From Baffinella frigidus (lineage: Eukaryota > Cryptophyceae > Cryptomonadales > Baffinellaceae), in assembly GCA_026770585.1 (NCBI GenBank), contig MU646495.1, forward strand, positions 72,945 through 84,019: DNA of 11,075 nucleotides, in the 5' to 3' direction. Made by a program: the position numbers and the translations under genes. The notes beneath the pieces were generated by a model, which saw nothing but the letters and a program-made list of their open reading frames with translations, did no database searches and had not been told where the DNA came from. Positions 6,141-11,075 of this stretch are shown piece by piece. Each line of letters opens with the position of its first letter. Within the stretch, counting starts at the first letter, position 1.

Positions 6141-6185
6141 GTTGGCCACGTGTCCACCATGTAACGTGGTGGACACGTGACCAAC
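6141..6185. repeat. 19-bp-arm hairpin with CACGTG core
   Basis: GTTGGCCACGTGTCCACCA (6141-6159) pairs with TGGTGGACACGTGACCAAC (6167-6185) with one mismatch and a 7-nt loop. Each arm contains the E-box/G-box hexamer CACGTG. A smaller nested hairpin AACACCC/GGGTGTT precedes it at about 6121-6143. It could be a palindromic element or a dyad protein-binding site. Confidence 0.7.
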
Positions 6186-6399
6186 CCAATAAAGTTGCTA
6201 TATACAATGAATATCTTGTGAACTTTTGGACTTTCGAATTGGGTGCTCTATCAGCCCCGTGTGGAGGGGCCATACTCCTGATCAGAATCATTTCTTTCAT
6301 AAAGGACAAAGAGAACAGCCGCAGTGCGCTTCTTCAAATGCACAGGAGTACCTCGTCCGAAAGAAACGGTTTTCATGAAAAACAAGGCGTTTTCGAGGT
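6186..6399. other. no gene seen
   Basis: AT-richer unique sequence. The only structures are a short GCCCC/GGGGC hairpin near 6254-6270 and poorly conserved pieces resembling the minisatellite near 6360-6399 (GAAAGAAACGG, AAGGCGTTTTCGAGG). Short open frames here have no coding character. Confidence 0.4.
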
Positions 6400-6765
6400 G
6401 TGAGTTTCTTAATATTTAATAAAGAAGAGGCGGGCGGTCCCCCTGCGCTCCAATCAGCAAGAAAGAGGAGGCGGGCGTTTCCACTGGTTGACTTGATGAA
6501 TACGAAAGAGACGGCGGGCGTTTTCTCACGAACCTCAAAAAAATGGCCCACACAGGGGTACATGTACAGTACTTCTACCACAAGAAACGTTTTCCTTTAG
6601 AAAGAGGGCGTTGTTAAGGTGAGTTTCTTGATAATTAAGGGAAGAAGAGTCGGGAGCCCCCCTCGCGTTTCTTAATAATTCTGAAAGAGAGGGCGGGCGT
6701 TTCCACTGGGTTTCTTAGTAAATAGGAAATAGAAGGAGGGTGTTTCCCCACGAACCTCGAAAAGA
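6400..6765 (+). repeat. 42-bp minisatellite, forward block with interspersed modules
   Basis: The clearest unit is 6668-6709: TTTCTTAATAATT, then GAAAGAGAGGGCGGGCG, then TTTCCACTGG. Related units start near 6404, 6452, 6488, 6625 and 6711. GCGGGCGTTTCCACTGG recurs exactly at 6471-6487 and 6693-6709. A second module, CACGAACCTC plus ATGGCCCACACAGGGGTAC, ends the block at 6527-6560 and again, diverged, at 6750-6785. Small ORFs through this region are read-through of the repeats and not genes. Confidence 0.65.
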
Positions 6766-6776
6766 ATTGGCCCATG

Positions 6777-6893
6777 CAGGGGTACCTCGCTCATAAGAAA
6801 CGCCCACCCCCCTAGGACCACCGTAAGGCCCTAGGCATAGGCCTACTGTAGGGTCCTAGGGGGGGGCGGTTTCTTATGGGCGAGGTACCCCTG
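6777..6893. repeat. large inverted repeat (about 42-bp arms)
   Basis: The arm at 6777-6819 begins CAGGGGTACCTCG, contains CATAAGAAA and ends CCTAGGACC. Its reverse complement lies at 6852-6893 with about four differences. The 32-nt centre holds TAAGGCCCTAGGCATAGGCC. The arms include the end module of the minisatellite block (AGGGGTACCTCGCTCATAAG), so the inverted copy looks like a fold-back duplication of that module. The CCTAGG/GGTCCTAGG theme recalls the array-border spacer. Confidence 0.75.
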
Positions 6894-7361
6894 TAGACCG
6901 CTCACCCCCCCGGGGAATGAGGGCACGATGACCACGGACCCCGAATCTGGAACCGACCTTCGCTACCAGATGTGACCCCGCTTGGGAGGGGAGAGGCCGC
7001 GCCGGCCAAGGCCCGACACACAAGCGAGAGAGAACTTACCTTCATTAGTCAACCATTGAGGCTCATCACCTGTCCGCAAGGCTCACAGGATCTGAGAGTG
7101 AGGGGGAAGGTGGCGGCGAGCGCGAGGGGGTGTGGGGGGGCAGCGGCAATCTGAACGTCACAAAGGGTTCACGGGCACTTAAGACACAAGGGAGAACGTC
7201 CAAGTAGATTCACCTACAGCCAAAGTGGATCAAAGTAGATTCACTTGAGAGATACCCACAGGCAACGACGAAGAGTGATCTGGGAGTGAGGGGGGGCGGG
7301 TGTCGAGCGCGAGGGGGAGGGGGGATCAGCGAGGACTGCAAGAGCGGCGAGGCCGAGGATG
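6894..7361. other. GC-rich non-coding stretch with an imperfect duplication
   Basis: GTGAGGGGGAAGGTGGCGGC, GAGCGCGAGGGGG (about 7097-7129) recurs in altered form as GTGAGGGGGGGCGGGTGTCG, AGCGCGAGGGGGAGG (about 7284-7320), about 187 bases apart; GATCTGAGA/GATCTGGGA precedes both. Between them AAGTAGATTCAC occurs at 7202-7213 and 7233-7244. No convincing gene. Confidence 0.45.
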
Positions 7362-7510
7362 AAGAAGCAAGGCGGGTGTTTTCGTGCGTTTCTTATTACA
7401 CAAAAAAGACAAGGCACGCGTTTCTAAATATGAAGGTCAAGACGAGGGGAGTATTTTGCCTGCATTTCTTAATGCTTCAGAAAGAGATGGCGGGATTTTT
7501 CAGAACCCCC
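7362..7510 (+). repeat. diverged minisatellite units, second forward block
   Basis: GCAAGGCGGGTGTTTTCGTGC, GTTTCTTATTACACAAAAA, GCACGCGTTTCTAAATATG and ATTTCTTAATGCTTCAGAAA / GAGATGGCGGGATTTTTC follow the order of the 42-bp unit (TTTCTTAAT, GAAAGAGA, GGCGGGCGTTT) at about 40-45-nt spacing but with many changes. A long plus-strand frame through here is repeat-derived. Confidence 0.5.
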
Positions 7511-7782
7511 GCGCGTTATGATCGAGGTACCCCCCTAACGCCGCACTGCAAAAACGCCGTGTTCCTTGTCAGCTTCGCTCCTGTTGAGCGAAGTGTCCAA
7601 GTACCCATGTACAGAAGAGTGCTGGCTGCCAAATGTCCACATTCCTACCACGCGTGTCAAAACACCAGCGAGGAGAGCGCACACGGCAACAATCGCTGGC
7701 ACGCGAAAAAAAGCGAGTTGTTTCTCGTTGATTTGATGTATCAAGACCTTAGTGTTACAGGCCTCCCCCCTTGTGCTACTGC
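7511..7782. other. 3' flank of the FCP gene
   Basis: About 270 bases downstream of the FCP stop (minus strand). There is one clear hairpin, CTTCGCTC/GAGCGAAG around CTGTT near 7573-7593. No AATAAA is seen on the minus strand close to the stop, which is not unusual for algae. No other gene. Confidence 0.4.
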
Positions 7783-8951
7783 TTAGGCGAGGGACTTGAA
7801 GTTCCCCAGCTGCTCGAAGACAGTCTGCTTGGTGACCCAGTACTGGTGGATGAAGCCGCCGATGGCGATCATGGCGAGGCGCGAGTGCTTGATCTCGGCC
7901 AGGCGGTACTTCTCCAGCACCGCCTCCGACTTCGCGAGGCCGAGGGGGTCGAACGCGAAATCGCCCGGCTCGCGCTTGCCCTGGAGGGTCTCGAAGAGCG
8001 CAACAACACCGAAGATCTCAACGAACGAGATCCAGAAGATGACCTGGGAGCCGCAGCCCGCGGTCACGCAGTAGTCGTGCGCGTCAACCGGCGCCATGTG
8101 GGGGAAGAAGGGGAAGGTGTAGAACTCCTGCACCGTGAAGCCGAGCACCGCGAGCATCGCGAAGCGACCGTGCTTGAGCTCGGCCTCGCGGAGCACGCGA
8201 AGGTCGAACACGTCCGAGAAGCCCTGAGTGGGGAGGGCGGTCAGGGCCAATTTCCATGACACCGAGAAGTCTCCATCTGAAATCTGACATGATTTGCTCC
8301 GATCCTGCGGCGCCAGTTTCCGGAACCGGCAGTGTCGCTGCTTCCCTCCGCCCCTCCAGTGCCGCACGTCCCCTGGTGCGTCCGGGACACTGTCGCGCAG
8401 CGATGGATCCCACATCGGATCTCTGGCTCCCGCAGCTCCGGAGCACTGTCTCCGATCCGACGCAGGTTCCACGTTAGAGGTGAAAGACGGGCGGGGTGCT
8501 CACAAGGGGATCGAAGCCGACGTCGCCAGTGTAGGAGCCATCGAGGTTGACCGGGCGCTTGAGGAAGGGCACAGCATCCGAGAAGTCACCCGCCTGCATG
8601 CGCATGCTGCTCTTGGCGGCTGGGAAAGGGGAGGGAGGGTCAGCGATTGGAAGACATGCGAATGCTGGCAAGGCCCCACACGCAGCTCCTCAGGCCTGCC
8701 GATGCCCGCTCTCCGAATCGACCGCAGCGCCCACCTCACCCGCCCCTGGCCCTGGACCCGCCTCCTCGAAGAATCCCTCGCATCCCTCTCCCACCTCGAT
8801 GAGCTTACAGGGAGGATGCGGCGGCGCCGCAACGGGGCCGCTGGTCAGGGCGCTCACCCGTGCGGGACGCGGCCCGCGGGAGGAAGGATGCGCCAGGGGC
8901 GAAGGCCGCAGCCGACGCCACCACAGCCGCGAGAAGCACAGTCCTGAGCAT
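7783..8951 (-). CDS. fucoxanthin-chlorophyll a/c-binding-type light-harvesting protein, 3 exons
   Basis: Binds chlorophylls and carotenoid in the thylakoid membrane and passes excitation to the photosystems. Exons on the minus strand: 8951-8858, 8619-8504 and 8223-7783. Joined, they make 651 nt: 216 residues plus TAA, a normal length for the family. Introns are GT-AG (GTGAGC donors, pyrimidine-CAG acceptors) and the phases agree. Residues 1-16 are a signal peptide ([16 protein letters not shown]) before FAP at 17-19, and a serine/arginine-rich plastid transit region follows to about 38, so delivery is through the ER into a complex plastid. The mature part has VGFDPL|GFSD at the second splice, helix one with the chlorophyll-binding [16 protein letters not shown] (84-99), a lumenal loop with two cysteines (122, 127), a middle helix around 130-148, and helix three [16 protein letters not shown] (179-194). 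The C-terminus is [13 protein letters not shown]. An in-frame ATG at 9005 exists, but the FAP-spaced start at 8951 fits better and is the one shared with the copy at 2520. The exact subfamily (Lhcf, Lhcr and others) is not assigned. Confidence 0.94.
8224..8503 (-). other. intron 2 of the FCP gene
   Basis: 280 bp, starting GTGAGC after CTT (FDPL) at 8504 and ending CTCCCCACTCAG before GGC (GF) at 8223; phase 0. Its last 249 bases contain no stop in the frame of exon 3, so a conceptual ORF starts inside it at 8472, but the residues are not light-harvesting sequence. Splicing restores the family motif exactly. Confidence 0.9.
8620..8857 (-). other. intron 1 of the FCP gene
   Basis: 238 bp, donor GTGAGC after ACG|G at 8858, acceptor with a strong pyrimidine run (CCCTCCCTCCCCTTTCCCAG) before CC GCC at 8619; phase 1. 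It splits the leader between the ...SRT part and AAKSSMRMQ, separating the signal-peptide exon from the mature protein. Confidence 0.88.
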
Positions 8952-9025
8952 CGTTGAGTGACGGGTGCCGAAAAGGAAAGATGTCAGAAATTCATTTATT
9001 ACCAATGTAATTTTAGGTCAACTGA
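8952..9025 (-). promoter_or_regulatory. 5' flank of the FCP gene, partly duplicated
   Basis: The 74 bases before the FCP start are conserved in the truncated copy at 2521-2620. On the minus strand they hold ATTGG (a CCAAT-box complement, near 9002-9006), the AT-rich AATAAATGAATTTC and the CTTTCCTTTTC stretch near the start codon. No TATA box at a standard spacing can be defined. A promoter or 5' untranslated role is inferred from position only. Confidence 0.4.
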
Positions 9026-9097
9026 GAGGCTCCACAACCTGTAATATATGTTCAGGTTGTGAGCCTCGTTCTTTCGGGTTACAGGTTATGGAGCCTC
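9026..9097. repeat. inverted repeat upstream of the FCP gene
   Basis: GAGGCTCCACAACCTGTAA (9026-9044) is the reverse complement, at 18 of 19 positions, of TTACAGGTTATGGAGCCTC (9079-9097). A third half, CAGGTTGTGAGCCTC (9053-9067), also pairs with the first arm, so two alternative hairpins are possible. A single copy, GGCTCCATAACCTG, is in the duplicated flank at 2629-2642. Confidence 0.7.
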
Positions 9098-9163
9098 ACA
9101 TTTTTTTGGTTTTTGTTTTTGGAGCGGGGCGTCGCGTGGTTTCCAGCGTGCAGCAAGCAGAAG

Positions 9164-9388
9164 ATGGTGCTCGGGAAGAAGAAGCTTGCCCCCGCAGCAC
9201 CCCCCGCCCCGGAGCCGCGCGAGGTGGTAGCAGCGGCCGTCACGCAGGCGTCAGCACCCTTCTTTGATGCCAGCGCCGGCGATATCCACTGCATCGCTGC
9301 TCTCTTCTCCACAATGGCGAAGACCACGGTTGCCGCCGAGCCTCCTACCCTCATAATGATGAGGTGCTCATGGCTGGGTTTCGCCTGA
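9164..9388 (+). CDS. unrecognised small ORF, 74 residues, divergent from FCP
   Basis: From ATG 9164 to TGA 9386-9388. The first 50 codons are GC3-rich and have a sensible composition: a lysine start (MVLGKKKLAPAAPPAPEPRE), then EVVAAAVTQASAPFFDASAGD. The frame is open further upstream to an ATG at 9059, but that part is hydrophobic, crosses the inverted repeat and lacks coding character. The end of the ORF (from about 9328) lies in sequence shared with 2645-2710, where no such frame exists. It may be a gene fragment, a first exon or chance. No family recognised. Confidence 0.3.
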   Translation: MVLGKKKLAPAAPPAPEPREVVAAAVTQASAPFFDASAGDIHCIAALFSTMAKTTVAAEPPTLIMMRCSWLGFA

Positions 9389-9697
9389 GAGGATTTTTTT
9401 TTCATGGGTCTGAGACCGGCACGGCACCGCAGGTTCCCGTCCATGTCACGGCGGAGCTGCTTGGAGTGAGGCAGCAGCTGAAGGAGCATGGGCCCGAACT
9501 TTGTGTCGCGCGAGAGCAATTCGGTGCGTCCGGCTTCCCGAACCGCCGCATTGTTTCCACACCACAGCCGCGCCTCCCTGCCGCGCTGCTTAGAATTCGC
9601 CTCTCCACTCTATTTTCGTCTCAATCCCTTCTATCCATTCTCTTCCTGGATCGCCTAGTTTGCCTGACCGAGGACCCCCCCTCCCCTTTCTGGGACT
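9389..9697. other. no clear gene; pyrimidine-rich 3' part
   Basis: Both strands carry open frames of some 60-150 codons here. The minus-strand frame (about 9570-9420) reads NNAAVREAGRTELLSRDTKF, which loosely resembles armadillo-type repeats but lacks any full repeat, so no gene is called. From about 9598 the plus strand becomes pyrimidine-rich (CTCTCCACTCTATTTTCGTC), as before a transcription start or 5' leader. Confidence 0.35.
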
Positions 9698-10321
9698 ATG
9701 GCAGACGCGGCGATGCAGCGCGCCATCGACGCTGGCGACACCTCTGCATCATTCAACAACGTAATCCTCCTCCCCGTGCCCCCGCTCTCGACGCGAGCAC
9801 GGAGACCTGCTCTGCGAACAGTCCCCACCAGCTCCCGCTCTAGTGGCACGGATTTCTGCTATGTCTCCCGGAGGAACAGAATGTCGACAAGTCGCCAATT
9901 TTTTCGGTTCTGCTTCTCACAACCTCATTCACTTCAAAAAAATACAACAATCAATTCGCACCCCACCTCGCTTGCTCGCCGCCAGAGAACCGCTCAACGC
10001 CACGACACTGCACCCCCACCAACAATCAAAAGAGAACCACATCAGGTTGGAGTCGACTATTTTTTTTCGCCAGGGATCAACCCCGAGGGTTTATCCCTGG
10101 TGAAATTTACTACAGGTGGTATACATCGATCTGGTTCTCTTCTGGTGGCTGATGGCAAGCGCCCCGCCTCCCTTATCCGCCCCGCCACTCCTGCGGTGGT
10201 TGAATGTTTAAGGTTTACGGCTCGAGGGTTCAGCGTTAAGGGCATGCGGGTTAACGGTTTGTGGTATGCGGGCTTAGGAAGCGTGTTAGGTTTCACCGGA
10301 CTACTTTTTAGAGGCAAATAA
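9698..10321 (+). CDS. doubtful ORF; only its first third looks coding
   Basis: ATG 9698 follows a pyrimidine-rich stretch and opens MADAAMQRAIDAGDTSASFN with GC3-rich codons for roughly 60 residues. After about 9890 the translation becomes low-quality (long runs of R, S, Q, T) and from 10014 it runs through the MITE-like element and telomere-like sequence to 10321. If real, it is probably a first exon with a donor (for example AAC|GTAATC at about 9760) or a broken gene. No family recognised. Confidence 0.18.
   Translation: MADAAMQRAIDAGDTSASFNNVILLPVPPLSTRARRPALRTVPTSSRSSGTDFCYVSRRNRMSTSRQFFRFCFSQPHSLQKNTTINSHPTSLARRQRTAQRHDTAPPPTIKREPHQVGVDYFFSPGINPEGLSLVKFTTGGIHRSGSLLVADGKRPASLIRPATPAVVECLRFTARGFSVKGMRVNGLWYAGLGSVLGFTGLLFRGK
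10014..10154. mobile_element. MITE-like element, copy 2
   Basis: The left end CCACCAACAATCAAAAGAGA then ACCACATC (to 10043) matches 297-326. The right end GATCTGGTTCTCTTCTGGTG then GCTGATGG (10127-10154) matches 402-429. AGAGAACCACATC and GATCTGGTTCTCT form the terminal inverted repeat, with one mismatch. The central hairpin differs from copy 1: CCAGGGAT-C-AACCC / GGGTT-T-ATCCCTGG at about 10069-10100. Only the ends are conserved between copies, as in MITE families that share a transposase-recognition end. Confidence 0.62.
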
Positions 10322-10360
10322 GTCCTTAAGGGTTTACGGTTCGAGGGTTGAGGGTTTGGC
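10198..10360 (-). repeat. degenerate telomere-like repeats (G-rich strand on plus)
   Basis: GGTTGAATGTTTAAGG, GTTTACGGCTCGAGGGTTCA, GCGTTAAGGGC, GGGTTAACGGTTTGTGG, GTGTTAGGTTTCACC and CTTAAGGGTTTACGGTTCGA then GGGTTGAGGGTTTGG are drifted TTTAGGG-type units, on the opposite strand from the arrays at 3362-5852 and 10705-11075. It is interrupted near 10290-10320 by unrelated bases. Confidence 0.5.
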
Positions 10361-10395
10361 AGCATCTTCCCCGCGAGACGAGAACGGTCTCGATA

Positions 10396-10405
10396 CAGGT
10401 CCTAG
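10396..10405. repeat. isolated CAGGTCCTAG motif
   Basis: The ten-base core of the array-border spacer (also at 2799-2808, 5496-5505 and 10695-10704) between the degenerate G-strand repeats and the final array. The following AGCCTTAAGTTGAGTGATA loosely resembles GAGCCTACTGATCACTTAAG of copy 2. Confidence 0.45.
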
Positions 10406-10506
10406 ATAGGCCATTAAGCCTTAAGTTGAGTGATACACTAGTCTATCAGCCTTGAAGAAACGCCGCATGACGAGAGCGGTGCGCTCCACCAACCCTCGCG
10501 GCCCGC

Positions 10507-10613
10507 TCAAATCGTCAATTTCAGGCCTGGGTTTTCCACCAGGATTCCGTCGGAATCCGACGGAAATGGCTCCAGGGCTCGAAGGAATCTGAAATCGAAA
10601 TGGTCGATTTGAT
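10507..10613. repeat. palindromic segment with nested hairpin
   Basis: Outer sequences TCAAATCGTCAATTTCAG and CTGAAATCG...GGTCGATTTGA are roughly reverse complements with a few indels. At the centre TTCCGTCGG (10545-10553) and CCGACGGAA (10557-10565) form a perfect 9-bp stem with the loop AAT. No gene is seen; possibly another small inverted-repeat element. Confidence 0.5.
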
Positions 10614-10704
10614 CACAACCTGAGGGTTGGAGGCTGGTGGCAGATTTTCGCGGCGGCCACGGCGCGGTGTTTGCACGTCAAGGCGGTGATGAAGCAGGTC
10701 CTAG

Positions 10705-11075
10705 ACCCTAAACCCTAAAAACTAAACAGTACACCCTGAACCCTGAACCCTAAACCCTAAACCCTAAACCCTAAATCCTAAACCCCTAAACCCTTAACCC
10801 TAAACCCTGAACTCTAAACCCTGCACCCTAAACACTACACCCTAAACCCTGAACCCTGAACCCTGAACCCTAAACCCGACACCCTACACCCTATGCCCTA
10901 AACCCTAAACAGTAAACCCTAACCCCTAACCCCTAACCCCTACACCCTACACCCCAAACCCTAAAACCTAAACCCTAAGCCCAAACCCCAAACCCCAAAC
11001 CCCAAACCCCAAACCCTAAACCCTAAACACTGAACTCTAAACACAAAACCCTAAGCCCTGAGCCCTGAGCCCTGA
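10705..11075 (+). repeat. second telomere-like array, runs off the window
   Basis: Starts directly at the end of CAGGTCCTAG (10695-10704) with ACCCTAAACCCTAAA and continues as CCCTAAA mixed with CCCTGAA, CCCTACA, CCCCAAA and, at the edge, CCCTGAG units. Same strand orientation as the array at 3362-5852. Small homogeneous runs of one variant (five CCCCAAA-type units near 10980-11015, CCCTGAG at 11053-11075) stand side by side. Confidence 0.92.

Noticed and set aside
6240-6285. Possible tRNA or small structural RNA around the GCCCC/GGGGC hairpin
   Set aside because: No cloverleaf, no conserved A or B box and no further stems.
6097-6600. Several 60-95-codon frames on both strands
   Set aside because: They cross the CACGTG hairpin and minisatellite with no coding character.
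7286-7786. 166-codon plus-strand frame
   Set aside because: It runs through the GC-rich duplication and minisatellite units; its repeated peptide pieces come from the DNA repeats.
7771-8259. Plus-strand open frame rich in E, L, R opposite FCP exon 3
   Set aside because: Mirror frame of a GC3-biased exon; its composition (long E/R/L/H runs) is an antisense artefact.
8294-8947. Plus-strand open frame of 217 codons across the FCP gene
   Set aside because: It lies antisense to two FCP exons and their introns; splicing and family motifs clearly favour the minus strand.
9402-9608. Minus-strand frame with an armadillo-like look (NNAAVREAG)
   Set aside because: Only a few residues resemble the repeat, no full repeat or hydrophobic pattern follows, and an ATG in that frame is lacking.

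Overview
The window looks like nuclear DNA from an alga with a complex (secondary or tertiary) red plastid. The one recognisable gene is an intron-bearing, minus-strand light-harvesting gene of the fucoxanthin-chlorophyll a/c-binding (FCP) family (7783-8951). Its product begins with a secretory signal peptide ending in an ASAFAP-like motif (ASAAA|FAP). That bipartite leader is typical of ochrophytes and haptophytes and also occurs in other red-plastid lineages; the exact taxon cannot be fixed from this window. The introns are GT-AG and in phase. Long tracts of CCCTAAA mixed with CCCTGAA (G-strand TTYAGGG) are telomere-type repeats and suggest a subtelomeric or telomere-derived setting. No bacterial operon, CRISPR array, tRNA or rRNA is visible.

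Layout. 1-430: degenerate telomere-like sequence followed by hairpin-forming and inverted-repeat elements. 408-1659: two unrecognised GC3-rich reading frames in divergent orientation (minus 965-408, plus 1282-1659), separated by a 24-bp-arm hairpin. 1660-2450: no gene seen. 2455-2715: a truncated copy of the FCP signal-peptide exon plus its upstream flank. 2791-5852: a subtelomere-like block, with two copies of a CAGGTCCTAG/TAGGGCGTATGAGCC spacer bordering about 2.4 kb of telomere-like array. One spacer copy is split by a 439-bp inverted-repeat element and the array is split by a 247-bp inverted-repeat element; both insertions fit TA target duplications. 5853-7510: a C-rich tract, a 42-bp minisatellite in both orientations, strong hairpins and a GC-rich duplication. 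7783-8951: the FCP gene. 9026-10321: an inverted repeat, a small unrecognised plus-strand ORF and a doubtful second ORF. 10014-10154: second copy of the element at 296-429. 10200-10704: degenerate G-strand telomere-like sequence and a palindromic segment. 10705-11075: a second C-strand telomere-like array running off the end.

Only the FCP gene has an assignable role, in thylakoid light harvesting. The rest is best read as a repeat-rich, probably subtelomeric region where a gene start has been copied, small non-autonomous inverted-repeat elements have inserted, and telomere-type repeats have been amplified in blocks. The best candidates for something undescribed are the two TA-flanked element families, the paired elements at 296-429 and 10014-10154 (one supplies the stop codon of an ORF), and the spacer-plus-array organisation.
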